DNA of 44,016 nucleotides from an uncultured Lachnospiraceae bacterium (GCA_910586255.1 CAJUHR010000035.1:1-44016), one strand, 5' to 3'; counted from the first letter of the stretch, positions 31,177 through 40,099 are shown. Program-made: numbers and translations. The notes: a model not told the origin generated them from the sequence alone.

Positions 31177-31434
31177 TCACAGGACTCCCTCTTTACACTT
31201 AATATAGCTTTTCAGCCGGGCATAAATCTCATCATCTGTCACGGGAAATTTTTCAATCAGCGGGCTGCCGGCCGGCTGAATGTGCTTTTTATTTTTCCGC
31301 TTGGGTCTGTCCTGGGTCCGGATCCTTCCGTCTGCCAGAACCACCCTTTCTCCCTCCACAGATAAAATAATATAGTACTGATCTTTATCATGTCCGGCAA
31401 GGGATCTTGCCGGACAACCTGGTTGATAGTCCAT
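31177..31434 (-). CDS. KOW-domain RNA-binding protein
   Basis: 85 residues. Small L14e/KOW-like protein found between map and infA in many Clostridia. It reads PGCPARSLAGHDKDQYYII, then RVVLADGRIRTQDRPKRKNKKH; the second stretch is the basic RNA-binding part. Possibly a ribosome-associated protein; its exact role is not known to me. The start at 31434 (ATG) is favoured over the GTG at 31443, which lies only two bases from AAGGA. Fourteen bases after map. Confidence 0.8.
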   Translation of the reverse strand: MDYQPGCPARSLAGHDKDQYYIILSVEGERVVLADGRIRTQDRPKRKNKKHIQPAGSPLIEKFPVTDDEIYARLKSYIKCKEGVL

Positions 31435-31448
31435 CCTGTTCACCGTCC

Positions 31449-32201
31449 TTACAGCAGGGACAAGATTTCCGGCTCGCCCTCTGTAATCAAAATCGTATTC
31501 TCATAATGGGCAGAGAGGGAACCGTCATCCGTCACCACAGTCCAGTCATCGTCCTGCCACACCACATCCCCCCGGCCCATATTGATCATCGGCTCAATGG
31601 CCAGGGTCATGCCGGGACGCAGGCGAATCCCTTTGCGCTTCTGGGAAAAATTCGGCACCTCCGGGTCCTCGTGAAGAGCTTTCCCCACCCCGTGTCCTAC
31701 CAGATCCCGAACCACTCCGTAGCCAAAGTGCTTTGCATATGCCTCAATCGCTGAGGAGATATCATTAAGATGATTGCCGGCCCTGGCATATTTGATCCCT
31801 TCAAAGAAACATTCCTTTGTCACGCGGATCAGCTGCTGTGCCTCTGAACTGATCTGCCCAATGGCATGGGTTCTTGCCGCGTCCGAATGGTATCCGTTGT
31901 AAATCACACCGGCATCCAGGCTGACAATATCGCCCTCCCTCAATATACGGTGCTTATTGGGAATCCCATGAACCACCTCGTCATTGACCGATACACAGAT
32001 GGAAGCCGGATATCCGTTGTAATTTTTAAAGGAAGGAACACATCCAAAGCTGCGTATCAAACGCTCTCCGGTCCGGTCTATATCCAGAGTGGAAATGCCG
32101 GGCTTTAACATTTTTCCCAGCTCGTCATGGACATGAGCCAGAATCCTTCCTGCTTCCCGCATCAATTCTATCTCTCTCCCGGATTTAATGGATACTGACA
32201 T
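31449..32201 (-). CDS. map: Methionine aminopeptidase, type I
   Basis: 250 residues. Removes the first Met from new proteins; cytosolic two-metal enzyme. Metal ligands are in SLDAGVIYNGYHSDAART (two Asp), GHGVGKALHEDPEVPN (His), LAIEPMINMG (Glu) and ITEGEPEILS (Glu). No N-terminal zinc-finger extension. Starts two bases after the adk stop. Confidence 0.97.
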   Translation of the reverse strand: MSVSIKSGREIELMREAGRILAHVHDELGKMLKPGISTLDIDRTGERLIRSFGCVPSFKNYNGYPASICVSVNDEVVHGIPNKHRILREGDIVSLDAGVIYNGYHSDAARTHAIGQISSEAQQLIRVTKECFFEGIKYARAGNHLNDISSAIEAYAKHFGYGVVRDLVGHGVGKALHEDPEVPNFSQKRKGIRLRPGMTLAIEPMINMGRGDVVWQDDDWTVVTDDGSLSAHYENTILITEGEPEILSLL

Positions 32202-32203
32202 AT

Positions 32204-32848
32204 TTACGCCCCCAGGACGGCCACAATGTCCTGAAATACCTCATTTAATTCCTTGGTCCCGTCCACGGTTGCCAGGATGCCCTGGCCCTTATAATAATCA
32301 ATCAGAGGCTGAGTCTGGTCGTGGTACACGCTCAGGCGCTTCTGAACGGTCTCCGGTTTATCATCATCCCTCAGTACCAGAGCCTCTTTGCAGGTGTCGC
32401 ACACCCCTTCGCTCTTTGGGGGATTGAACATCACATGATAGGTGGCGCCGCACTTTAAGCAGGCTCTTCTTCCGCCCATCCGGGTCACAATAGCCTCATC
32501 CGGCACATCCACATCCACGGCAAAATCCATCTTCTCTCCCCGCTCTGCCAAAGCAGCCGTCAGACTCTCTGCCTGAGGAATGGTTCTGGGAAAACCGTCC
32601 AGCACGTAGCCGTTTTGGCAGTCAGACCCACTGATCCGGTCTAAAAGCATGCCGATGGTCACATCGTCCGGCACCAGCTGCCCCTGGTCCATATAGGACT
32701 TTGCCTTCATTCCCAGCTCCGTTCCGCCCTTAATGTTGGCGCGGAAAATATCACCGGTGGAAATGTGCGGAATACCATACTTTTCAGCAATTTTCTTGGC
32801 CTGAGTTCCTTTTCCGGCGCCTGGGGCACCCAACATGATAATCTTCAT
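32204..32848 (-). CDS. adk: Adenylate kinase with zinc-binding lid
   Basis: 214 residues. Interconverts ATP plus AMP and two ADP. P-loop GAPGAGKGTQ at 7-16, AMP-binding DGFPRT, and a LID with CLKC and CDTC, the four-Cys zinc site of Gram-positive enzymes. Start at 32848 with AAGGAGGAG upstream, in agreement with the MKIIMLGAPGAGKGT family start. 131 bases separate it from secY. Confidence 0.98.
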   Translation of the reverse strand: MKIIMLGAPGAGKGTQAKKIAEKYGIPHISTGDIFRANIKGGTELGMKAKSYMDQGQLVPDDVTIGMLLDRISGSDCQNGYVLDGFPRTIPQAESLTAALAERGEKMDFAVDVDVPDEAIVTRMGGRRACLKCGATYHVMFNPPKSEGVCDTCKEALVLRDDDKPETVQKRLSVYHDQTQPLIDYYKGQGILATVDGTKELNEVFQDIVAVLGA

Positions 32849-32979
32849 CTTTCTCCTCCTCCTTGCTTGATATAGACTCCCGAAAGCCGCTACATAAAGA
32901 TTCCGGAAGCACATTTGATGATTTTCAGCAGAAAAAGCTGCCGCCCATCTTCCTTTGCGCAGCAGCTCTTTGGCTCATC

Positions 32980-34296
32980 TTAATCGTTTAAAAATCCCTT
33001 ATAATTCCGTACAATTACCTGAGATTCAATCGCCTTGATTGTCTCTAAAATAACACTGACAATAATGATCAGGGACGTACCCAGGAATGACAGCCGGCTC
33101 ACGCCAAACAGACCAGAAATCATAATCGGGATCACACTGATAATAATCAGCCCCACAGCGCCAACAAAAATAATATAGTTCAAAATCTTATTCAGGTAAT
33201 CCGAAGTTGGCTTACCCGGACGAATACCAGGAATAAAGCCGCCGGACTTCTTCATATTGTTAGCTACCTCCAGCGGATTGAAGGTGATGGATGTGTAGAA
33301 ATAGGCAAACAGCACAATCAGCACAATATAAATCACCATACCCACCGAGTACCAGGGCATCTCCGGACGGAACCAGGAAGATGAGTTTAACATCATCAGA
33401 ATCTTTCCCGGAATCGTACTGTAGTCCGGATTAAAAAACTGAGCGATTACCACCGGAAACGACAAGATGGAGGAGGCAAAGATCACCGGGATAACACCGG
33501 CAGTGTTGATCTTTAAGGGAATATGGGAGGATTGTCCGCCCACCATCCTTCTTCCCACCATCTTTTTGGAATACTGTACCGGGATTCTGCGCTCGCCATC
33601 CTGCAGATAGACTACAAACACCACCATGGCCACTGCCACTGCCATCATCATAAGCACAGCCACCACCTGAACAGCAATAATCCGGCCGTTCATAAAGGTA
33701 TTGTAAAGCGTGCTGACATCCTGAGGCAGGGAAGAGACAATGTTAAACAGAAGAACAATAGAAATACCGTTTCCCACGCCCTTTTCTGTAATACGCTCGC
33801 CGACCCACATCAGAAATGCACTTCCTGCCGTCATGGTCATCACCGCAATAATCACATTCCATACATTATAATTGATCAGCAGGCCCTGTCCGCCAAAGCC
33901 CACTGCCATGGCTGTGGACTCAATCAATGCCAAGGCCACTGTCAGATAGCGGGTATACTCCGCAATCTTCTTTCTTCCGTCCTCCCCTTCCCGCTGCATT
34001 TCCTCCAGCTTGGGAATGGCAATGGTCAGAAGCTGCATAATAATGGAGGATGTGATATACGGGGTAATGCTTAAAGCCAGGACAGACATGGAGGTAAAGG
34101 AACCTCCGGTCATTGCATCAAAAAAGTTGAACGCATCCCCACTCTGCCTTGCAAAAAAATCTGCAAAATAGGAGGTGTTCACCCCGGGAATCGGAAGCTC
34201 CGACCCGAAGCGAATCACCACCAGCATCATGAAAGTGTAAAGGAGCTTTTTGCGAATCTCCTTTTCCTTCCATGCGTTTCGGAGTGTCTTTAACAT
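32980..34296 (-). CDS. secY: Preprotein translocase subunit SecY
   Basis: 438 residues with ten membrane segments: the protein-conducting channel. Motifs: LGITPYITSSIIMQLL-like sequence (here LALSITPYITSSIIMQLL), the plug/TM region near 60, GVGNGISIVLLF, and RGSIPVQYSKK-type loop, here RRIPVQYSKKMVG. C-terminal FLGTSLIIIVSVILET. One base separates it from rplO, so translation is coupled. Confidence 0.98.
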   Translation of the reverse strand: MLKTLRNAWKEKEIRKKLLYTFMMLVVIRFGSELPIPGVNTSYFADFFARQSGDAFNFFDAMTGGSFTSMSVLALSITPYITSSIIMQLLTIAIPKLEEMQREGEDGRKKIAEYTRYLTVALALIESTAMAVGFGGQGLLINYNVWNVIIAVMTMTAGSAFLMWVGERITEKGVGNGISIVLLFNIVSSLPQDVSTLYNTFMNGRIIAVQVVAVLMMMAVAVAMVVFVVYLQDGERRIPVQYSKKMVGRRMVGGQSSHIPLKINTAGVIPVIFASSILSFPVVIAQFFNPDYSTIPGKILMMLNSSSWFRPEMPWYSVGMVIYIVLIVLFAYFYTSITFNPLEVANNMKKSGGFIPGIRPGKPTSDYLNKILNYIIFVGAVGLIIISVIPIMISGLFGVSRLSFLGTSLIIIVSVILETIKAIESQVIVRNYKGFLND

Positions 34297-34297
34297 A

Positions 34298-34738
34298 TTA
34301 GATCACCTCGCAGGTTCCACCTAAAGCCTCAATCTTTGTTTTTGCACCCGCACTGAATGCATCTACTTTTACGGTCAGCTTTTTGGTTAATTCTCCGTCA
34401 CCAAGAATCTTGACACCGTCTCTGGGATTCTTAATGATTCCGCACTCCATCAGGGACTCCACGGTAACCACTGCATCATTGTCAAAACGCTCTAAAGCAC
34501 TCACATTGATTGCAACGATTTCCTTTGTATTGCGGTTGGTAAAGCCTCTCTTTGGAATACGGCGGTACAAAGGCATCTGACCGCCTTCAAACCCCGGTCT
34601 CGGAGCACCAGAACGAGCTTTCTGGCCCTTATGTCCCTTGCCGGCAGTCTTGCCGTTGCCTGAACCGTGGCCACGCCCTCTTCTGAAATTATCGCTGTGC
34701 TTGGAACCGGCAGCCGGTTGTAAATTCGATAAATCCAT
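34298..34738 (-). CDS. rplO: 50S ribosomal protein L15
   Basis: 146 residues. Late-assembling protein. The Gly/Arg-rich N-terminal tail GRGHGSGNGKTAGKGHKGQK runs through 23S rRNA; then PGFEGGQMPLYRRIPKRGF. Start at 34738 with GGAGGTGCA upstream. Confidence 0.97.
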   Translation of the reverse strand: MDLSNLQPAAGSKHSDNFRRGRGHGSGNGKTAGKGHKGQKARSGAPRPGFEGGQMPLYRRIPKRGFTNRNTKEIVAINVSALERFDNDAVVTVESLMECGIIKNPRDGVKILGDGELTKKLTVKVDAFSAGAKTKIEALGGTCEVI

Positions 34739-34764
34739 AACATTGCACCTCCTTACTTCGATAG

Positions 34765-34947
34765 TTAGATTTCTTCTACTTTCACCAGATGTCTCACATG
34801 CCAAATCATACCTCTCACGGCATCGTTATCCGGCATCTCAACGGTCTTGTTCAGCTTTCTAAGACCCAGTGCCTCCACAGTGGCTCTCTGCTTCGGAATC
34901 GCCCCGATCGGGGATTTGACTAATGTTATCTTTAACTTCTCTGCCAT
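34765..34947 (-). CDS. rpmD: 50S ribosomal protein L30
   Basis: 60 residues, short bacterial L30. KITLVKSPIGAIPKQRATV and LGLRKLNKTVEMPDNDAVRG are characteristic. Start at 34947 with AAGGAGG upstream; 13 bases after rpsE. Confidence 0.97.
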   Translation of the reverse strand: MAEKLKITLVKSPIGAIPKQRATVEALGLRKLNKTVEMPDNDAVRGMIWHVRHLVKVEEI

Positions 34948-34960
34948 CTCATTCTCCTCC

Positions 34961-35470
34961 TTAGCCCACAATCTCGTCTACGGATTTGCCGCGCAGTCTC
35001 GCGTACTCCTCCGGAGTCTTAAGCTGGGTCAGTCCCTTGATCACGGCAAGCACCACATTGGTCTTGTTGTTGGATCCTAAAGACTTGGCACGGACATTCT
35101 TGATTCCTGCCAGCTCCAATACGGCACGGGCAGGACCGCCTGCGATGATACCGGTACCTTCCGGAGCCTTTTTCATCAGCACGCTGGAGCTTCCGAACTG
35201 TGCCAGAATGTCATGGGGAATGCTCTGGCTCTCATCTACGGGAACCTCCACCAGATTTCTGGCAGCCGCCTCTTTTCCTTTGCGGATGGCCTCCGGAACC
35301 TCGCCTGCTTTGCCCAGGCCGGCACCAACGTGACCCTTGCCGTCACCGACCACCACCAGAGCAGAGAATCTCATGGTGCGGCCGCCTTTTACCGTCTTGG
35401 ATACACGCTTGATTGCTACTACATTGTCATTTAATTCTAACTGACTTGCGTCAATAATTGTACGCTTCAT
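34961..35470 (-). CDS. rpsE: 30S ribosomal protein S5
   Basis: 169 residues. Double-stranded-RNA-binding-like N-terminal domain with the spectinomycin loop KTVKGGRTMRFSALVVVGDG; then GTGIIAGGPARAVLELAGI and the SLGSNNKTNVV segment. Contributes to decoding accuracy and mRNA unwinding. Sixteen bases after rplR. Confidence 0.98.
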   Translation of the reverse strand: MKRTIIDASQLELNDNVVAIKRVSKTVKGGRTMRFSALVVVGDGKGHVGAGLGKAGEVPEAIRKGKEAAARNLVEVPVDESQSIPHDILAQFGSSSVLMKKAPEGTGIIAGGPARAVLELAGIKNVRAKSLGSNNKTNVVLAVIKGLTQLKTPEEYARLRGKSVDEIVG

Positions 35471-35486
35471 GCCGTTCTCCTCTCTA

Positions 35487-35855
35487 CTAGAATTTCAGAC
35501 CGGCTTCGCGGGCCGCATCTGCAAGTGCCTGAATCTTACCCTGGTAAATGAAACCGCCCCGGTCAAACACGACCTCCTCGATTCCCTTCTCCAGCGCTCT
35601 CTTAGCGATCAGAGTTCCAACATAACCGGCGGCAGCCACATCATTGGTATGTTCCAGCTCCTCTTTTGCCGCCTTCTCCAAGGTAGATGCCGCAACCAGA
35701 GTATTGCCGACAGAATCGTCAATAATCTGCGCATACATATGATTGTTGCTTCTGAACACAGCCAGACGCGGTCTCTCTGCAGTTCCTGCAAAGCGGTTAC
35801 GTAATCTGGTATGCTTTTTTACGCGAACTTCTTTTCTTGATTTCTTACTAACCAT
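35487..35855 (-). CDS. rplR: 50S ribosomal protein L18
   Basis: 122 residues. 5S rRNA-binding protein. KKHTRLRNRFAGTAERPRL at the start, FRSNNHMYAQIIDD, and C-terminal FDRGGFIYQGKIQALADAAR. Fourteen bases after rplF. Confidence 0.97.
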   Translation of the reverse strand: MVSKKSRKEVRVKKHTRLRNRFAGTAERPRLAVFRSNNHMYAQIIDDSVGNTLVAASTLEKAAKEELEHTNDVAAAGYVGTLIAKRALEKGIEEVVFDRGGFIYQGKIQALADAAREAGLKF

Positions 35856-35869
35856 TTTCGCACTCCCTC

Positions 35870-36412
35870 CTACTTCTTACCAGTCTTACCAACTTTACGT
35901 CTGATGGTCTCATCGGCATACTTAATACCCTTGCCCTTGTACGGCTCAGGTCTTCTCTTATCTCTGATTTCGGCAGCATACTGGCCAACCTTCTCTTTAT
36001 CAATACCCTTAACTGTGATCTTGTTCTGCCCTTCGAGAACAGTCTCCAGGCCTTCCGGATCCTCCATCTCAACCGGGTGAGAATATCCCAGATTTAAGGT
36101 TAATTTCTTTCCCTGTTTGGATGCGCGGTAACCGACACCGTTTACCTCAAGTACCTTCTCATAGCCGTTTGTCACACCCACTACCATGTTGTTGATCAGG
36201 GTCCTTGTAAGGCCGTGAAGGGATTTCATTTTCTTGAGATCATTGGGTCTGGTTACTACAATATGTCCGTCCTCTTCTTTGATGGACATTTCCTCCGGCA
36301 GCTCTCTCTCCAGAGTGCCCTTGGGACCTTTTACAGTCACTTTATTATTCTCCGCGATCGTCACGGTCACACCTGCCGGAATCGCGATTGGCATTCTTCC
36401 AATACGTGACAT
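35870..36412 (-). CDS. rplF: 50S ribosomal protein L6
   Basis: 180 residues with the two repeated L6 domains. MSRIGRMPIAIPAGV at the start, VTNGYEKVLEVNGVGYRA, and the RNA-binding PEPYKGKGIKYADETIRRK near the end. Sits below the GTPase-associated centre. Separated from rpsH by 158 bases, an unusually wide gap. Confidence 0.98.
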   Translation of the reverse strand: MSRIGRMPIAIPAGVTVTIAENNKVTVKGPKGTLERELPEEMSIKEEDGHIVVTRPNDLKKMKSLHGLTRTLINNMVVGVTNGYEKVLEVNGVGYRASKQGKKLTLNLGYSHPVEMEDPEGLETVLEGQNKITVKGIDKEKVGQYAAEIRDKRRPEPYKGKGIKYADETIRRKVGKTGKK

Positions 36413-36570
36413 GCCATTTACCTCCTACTTAGATTTTCGGAAAGGAATGTGCTTCCTTTCTGTTTTCAGTTTTGATATTTTGTGTTTTTGCAGGTTCTTC
36501 CTGCAGCTACACGTCACTCAACTAGACTCGGCTGTCGCCTGCGGCTCGGCCTTGTTAAGTTGCTTTCGGT
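36413..36570 (-). other. rplF-rpsH spacer
   Basis: 158 bases without a gene within the spc part. It contains a stem TGCAGG/CCTGCA (36489-36494 and 36500-36505, loop TTCTT) and a G/C-rich stretch with CTCGGC repeated. No T run follows on the minus strand and no promoter is evident. Confidence 0.35.
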
Positions 36571-36972
36571 CTACCACACAAACGCCAGTACTTCGCCGCC
36601 TACACCTAACTGACGTGCTTCCTTATCGGTCACTACGCCCTGGTTTGTAGAAATGATAGCGGTTCCCAAACCGCCTAAAACCTTCGGCAGGTCTTCCTTG
36701 TTGGCATATACGCGCAGACCCGGCTTGGAAATTCTCTTGATACCGGTAATGATCTTTTCATTCTTGTCAGCGCCGTATTTGAGGGTGATGCGGATCGTCT
36801 TAAAAGCACCGTCCTCTACGATATCATATTTCTGAACATAGCCCTCCTTTACCAGGATGTCGGCGATCGCCAGCTTCATCTTGGATGAGGGTACGTCTAC
36901 TGTATCATGCTTGGCAGTATTTGCATTACGGATTCTTGTAAGCATATCTGCAATCGGATCACTCATTGTCAT
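36571..36972 (-). CDS. rpsH: 30S ribosomal protein S8
   Basis: 133 residues. Binds the 16S central domain; in E. coli it represses the spc operon. DPIADMLTRIRNANTAKHD at the start, GIKRISKPGLRVYA, and GLGTAIISTNQGVVTDKEA. Start at 36972 with GGAGG upstream; the Met at 36966 is also possible. Confidence 0.97.
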   Translation of the reverse strand: MTMSDPIADMLTRIRNANTAKHDTVDVPSSKMKLAIADILVKEGYVQKYDIVEDGAFKTIRITLKYGADKNEKIITGIKRISKPGLRVYANKEDLPKVLGGLGTAIISTNQGVVTDKEARQLGVGGEVLAFVW

Positions 36973-37009
36973 GATAAATATTGTCCTCCTTATTGGTTTT
37001 TGCTGGGGA

Positions 37010-37195
37010 TCACCAGCTTGCCTTCTTGACTCCGGGAATCTGTCCCTTGTATGCCAGCTCACGGAAGCATATACGGCAAATCCCGTACTTTCTCAAATAT
37101 GCATGCGGCCGTCCGCAGATTCTGCAGCGATTGTATTCTCTGGTGGAGAATTTCGCCGGACGCTGCTGTTTAATCTTCATTGAAGTCTTCGCCAT
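37010..37195 (-). CDS. rpsN: 30S ribosomal protein S14, zinc type
   Basis: 61 residues, the short type Z with the zinc site CRIC at 24-27 and CRIC at 40-43. KFSTREYNRC, RKYGICRICFRELA. In B. subtilis this form is replaced by a zinc-free copy when zinc is scarce. Fifteen bases after rplE. Confidence 0.97.
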   Translation of the reverse strand: MAKTSMKIKQQRPAKFSTREYNRCRICGRPHAYLRKYGICRICFRELAYKGQIPGVKKASW

Positions 37196-37210
37196 GGATC
37201 ATTCCTCCTG

Positions 37211-37750
37211 TTATTTAGCAAATGGCATATTGAATAATGTCAAAAGTTCACGGGCTTCTTCATCGGTCTTGGCAGTGGTAACGAAGATAATATCCATACC
37301 TCTTACCTTGTCAACTTTATCGTATTCAATCTCCGGGAAGATCAGCTGCTCCTTGATACCCAACGCATAATTGCCTCTTCCGTCAAAGGCATTGGGATTC
37401 ACGCCGCGGAAGTCACGAACCCGGGGAAGCGCCAGGTTGATCAGACGATCTGCAAACTCATACATTTTATCTCCCCGCAGGGTAACCTTGCATCCGATAG
37501 CCATGCCCTCTCTCAGCTTAAAGTTAGCAACAGACTTTTTCGCCTTGGTGGTAACTGCCTTCTGACCAGTGATCAGCTCCAGATCCCGAACTGCAGAATC
37601 AAGCAGCTTGGCGTTTTCCTTTGCCTCGCCAACGCCCATGTTGACCACGATCTTATCCAGCTTAGGAACCTGCATGATGTTTTTATAACCAAATTTTTTC
37701 ATCAGAGCGTCAACCATCTCGTTCTGATACATTTCTTTTAATCTAGCCAC
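37211..37750 (-). CDS. rplE: 50S ribosomal protein L5
   Basis: 179 residues. 5S rRNA-binding protein that contacts P-site tRNA and S13. VPKLDKIVVNMGVGEAKENA, TGQKAVTTKAKKSVANFKLR, and ALPRVRDFRGVNPNAFDGRG. 23 bases after rplX. Confidence 0.98.
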   Translation of the reverse strand: MARLKEMYQNEMVDALMKKFGYKNIMQVPKLDKIVVNMGVGEAKENAKLLDSAVRDLELITGQKAVTTKAKKSVANFKLREGMAIGCKVTLRGDKMYEFADRLINLALPRVRDFRGVNPNAFDGRGNYALGIKEQLIFPEIEYDKVDKVRGMDIIFVTTAKTDEEARELLTLFNMPFAK

Positions 37751-37773
37751 TCTTACGTTCCTCCTCTCTGCAA

Positions 37774-38073
37774 TCAGTCAATGACTTTGCCGGTTGCCTT
37801 GGCAACACGGACCTTCTTGCCGTCTTTTACCTGGAATCCGACTCTGGTGGCTTTCCCGTCAACAACCAACATAACATTGGAAATATCCATGGGGGCCTCC
37901 TGACGGACAATGCCTCCCTGAGGATTGCCGGCGCTGGGTTTGGAGTGCTTGGTCACCATATTGCAGCCCTCAACAATCACCTTGCCCTCATGAACGCGCA
38001 GCACTTTTCCGGTCTTATCTTTATCTTTTCCTGCGATCACCTTCACCAGGTCATCTCTCTTAATTTTATGCAC
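37774..38073 (-). CDS. rplX: 50S ribosomal protein L24, GTG start
   Basis: 99 residues. Assembly-initiator protein with an N-terminal KOW motif: KRDDLVKVIAGKDKDKTGKV and RVHEGKVIVEGCN. The start codon is GTG at 38073, eight bases after GGAGG. An out-of-frame ATG lies right behind the GGAGG and opens a four-codon frame (M-D-R-A-stop) across the GTG. Thirteen bases after rplN. Confidence 0.96.
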   Translation of the reverse strand: MHKIKRDDLVKVIAGKDKDKTGKVLRVHEGKVIVEGCNMVTKHSKPSAGNPQGGIVRQEAPMDISNVMLVVDGKATRVGFQVKDGKKVRVAKATGKVID

Positions 38074-38086
38074 GGTCCATACCTCC

Positions 38087-38455
38087 TTACAGTACTTCTG
38101 GCGCTAGGGAAACAATCTTCATAAACTGTTTCTCACGCAACTCTCTGGCAACCGGCCCAAAGATACGGGTGCCTCTCGGGGTTTTGTCATCCTTGATAAT
38201 CACTGCAGCGTTCTCATCGAACCGGATGTAGGAACCATCTTTCCGGCGAGCGCCCTTGACAGTGCGCACTACAACCGCTTTTACAACATCGCCCTTCTTC
38301 ACAACGCCACCTGGTGTTGCATCTTTGACAGAAGCAACGATAATATCACCAATATTCGCATATCTTCTCGTGGAGCCGCCCATAACACGGATGCAAAGAA
38401 GCTCTTTTGCCCCGGTATTATCAGCAACTCTCAGTCTGGTCTCCTGCTGAATCAT
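38087..38455 (-). CDS. rplN: 50S ribosomal protein L14
   Basis: 122 residues, exactly the usual length from the ATG at 38455 (AAAGGAG upstream); a TTG at 38464 is discarded. MIQQETRLRVADNTGAKEL, CIRVMGGSTRRYANIGD, KTPRGTRIFGPVARELR. Forms a bridge to the small subunit. Confidence 0.98.
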   Translation of the reverse strand: MIQQETRLRVADNTGAKELLCIRVMGGSTRRYANIGDIIVASVKDATPGGVVKKGDVVKAVVVRTVKGARRKDGSYIRFDENAAVIIKDDKTPRGTRIFGPVARELREKQFMKIVSLAPEVL

Positions 38456-38500
38456 GCCTGCCAACTCCTTTCAAAATTTACTGCCGTTCTCATCGATTCT

Positions 38501-38755
38501 TTATTTTGCCTTCTCGATAATCTCCACCAGTCTCCATCTCTTATCCTTGGACAGAGGTCTGGTCTCCATAACCTTTACGGTATCGCCTGCGCCACACTCG
38601 TTATTCTCATCGTGGGCTTTCAGCTTCACAGTCTTTTTCACGATTTTTCCGTATAGCGGATGCTTAACATGGTCCTCAATGGCAACCACGATCGTCTTAT
38701 CCATCTTATCGCTAACGACTTTACCGACACGGGTCTTTCTTAAATTTCTTTCCAT
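38501..38755 (-). CDS. rpsQ: 30S ribosomal protein S17
   Basis: 84 residues. OB-fold primary binder of the 16S 5' domain. RKTRVGKVVSDKMDKTIVVA, HPLYGKIVKKTVKLKAHDE, and ETRPLSKDKRWRLVEII. 44 bases after rpmC. Confidence 0.98.
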   Translation of the reverse strand: MERNLRKTRVGKVVSDKMDKTIVVAIEDHVKHPLYGKIVKKTVKLKAHDENNECGAGDTVKVMETRPLSKDKRWRLVEIIEKAK

Positions 38756-38799
38756 GTCTTAGATCTCCTCTCTCAATTTAAAAGCTAAGTTGCTTTCAG

Positions 38800-39006
38800 T
38801 CATGCCAGTTTTGACTTTTCTGTGATAACAGTCTGGATTCTGGCAATATTCTTGCGGACCTCCTTGATTCTGCTGGTGTTGTCCAGCTGATTGGTCGCGT
38901 TCTGGAATCTCAAGTTAAACAGTTCTTTCTTTGCAGCAACCAGTTCCTCCTGCAGCTCTGCAGCCGTCTTCCCTTTTAATCCTTCTACGAATTTATTAGT
39001 CTTCAC
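38800..39006 (-). CDS. rpmC: 50S ribosomal protein L29
   Basis: 68 residues, two-helix protein near the tunnel exit beside L23. LKGKTAAELQEELVAAKKEL and LRFQNATNQLDNTSRIKEVR. It starts two bases after the rplP stop. Confidence 0.97.
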   Translation of the reverse strand: MKTNKFVEGLKGKTAAELQEELVAAKKELFNLRFQNATNQLDNTSRIKEVRKNIARIQTVITEKSKLA

Positions 39007-39008
39007 TG

Positions 39009-39434
39009 TTATTCACCGCCTTCTAAATCTGCTTTAGCAGCAATCTTACATTTGCAGGGCAACTTATGCATGGCAAGACGCAATGCTTCACGGGCAATCT
39101 CCTCGGGAACGCCTGCGATCTCAAACATCACTCTGCCCGGCTTCACAACTGCAACCCAATACTCCAGGGCGCCCTTACCGGAACCCATACGGGTCTCAGC
39201 AGGCTTTGCGGTAACCGGCTTATCCGGGAAAATCTTGATCCACACTTTACCGCCACGCTTAATATAACGGGTCATGGCCACACGGGCTGCCTCAATCTGA
39301 TTGGATTTGATCCAGCAGGGTTCAGTGGCTACCAGACCGTACTCACCGTAAGTGATGGTGTTACCTCTCATCGCCTTGCCCGCCATGCTTCCGCGAAACT
39401 GTTTGCGGCGCTTTACTCTCTTCGGCATTAACAT
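39009..39434 (-). CDS. rplP: 50S ribosomal protein L16
   Basis: 141 residues. Helps place A-site tRNA. MLMPKRVKRRKQFRGSMAG at the start, ITYGEYGLVATEPCWIKSNQ, GKGALEYWVAVVKPGRVMFE. Its ATG shares a base with the rpsC stop (TAATG), so the two are translationally coupled. Confidence 0.98.
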   Translation of the reverse strand: MLMPKRVKRRKQFRGSMAGKAMRGNTITYGEYGLVATEPCWIKSNQIEAARVAMTRYIKRGGKVWIKIFPDKPVTAKPAETRMGSGKGALEYWVAVVKPGRVMFEIAGVPEEIAREALRLAMHKLPCKCKIAAKADLEGGE

Positions 39435-40090
39435 TATTTATCGCTCCCTTCCTTGTTTCCTTTAGCAGGAAGTACCTCGCCCTTGTAGATCCACACCTTG
39501 ACGCCTAACTTTCCGTAAGTGGTATCTGCCTCAGCGAAACCATAGTCAATATCTGCTCTTAAGGTCTGCAGCGGAATAGTTCCCTCGCTGTAAAACTCGG
39601 TACGGGCAATATCAGCTCCGCCCAGACGGCCGCCAACAGCCGCTTTGATGCCTTTTACTCCAGCCTTCATGGAACGGCCCATGGTGGACTTCATGGCGCG
39701 GCGGAAGGACACACGGTTCTCCAGCTGCTGAGCAATGCTCTCTGCCACCAGCTGTGCATCCCGCTCCGGCTTTCTGATCTCCTTGATGTCAATCAGGAGC
39801 TTTTTGTCGGTCAGCTTCTGAACCTCGCTCTTTAACTCCTCAATGGCGGCTCCGCCTCTGCCGATCACGACACCGGGCTTAGCCGTATAAATAATAACCT
39901 TAACTCTCTCGGAAGCTCTCTCGATCTCGATCTTGGAGATGCCTGAGCTGTACAGTCTCTTTTTCAGAAATTTACGGATTTTATAGTCCTCTACCAGATA
40001 ATCAGCGAAATCGCCCTCTGCGTACCATTTGGAATCCCAGTCCTTGATAACACCGACTCTCAAGCCATGCGGATTAACTTTCTGTCCCAT
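39434..40090 (-). CDS. rpsC: 30S ribosomal protein S3
   Basis: 218 residues. Lines the mRNA entry and helps unwind mRNA. MGQKVNPHGLRVGVIKDWDS, a KH domain at VVIGRGGAAIEELKSEVQK, and MGRSMKAGVKGIKAAVGGRL. Nine bases after rplV. Confidence 0.98.
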   Translation of the reverse strand: MGQKVNPHGLRVGVIKDWDSKWYAEGDFADYLVEDYKIRKFLKKRLYSSGISKIEIERASERVKVIIYTAKPGVVIGRGGAAIEELKSEVQKLTDKKLLIDIKEIRKPERDAQLVAESIAQQLENRVSFRRAMKSTMGRSMKAGVKGIKAAVGGRLGGADIARTEFYSEGTIPLQTLRADIDYGFAEADTTYGKLGVKVWIYKGEVLPAKGNKEGSDK

Positions 40091-40099
40091 ATTTGCCTC

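Noticed and set aside
33523..34074. His-rich plus-strand frame within secY
   Set aside because: Antisense shadow of hydrophobic SecY codons; no start signal.
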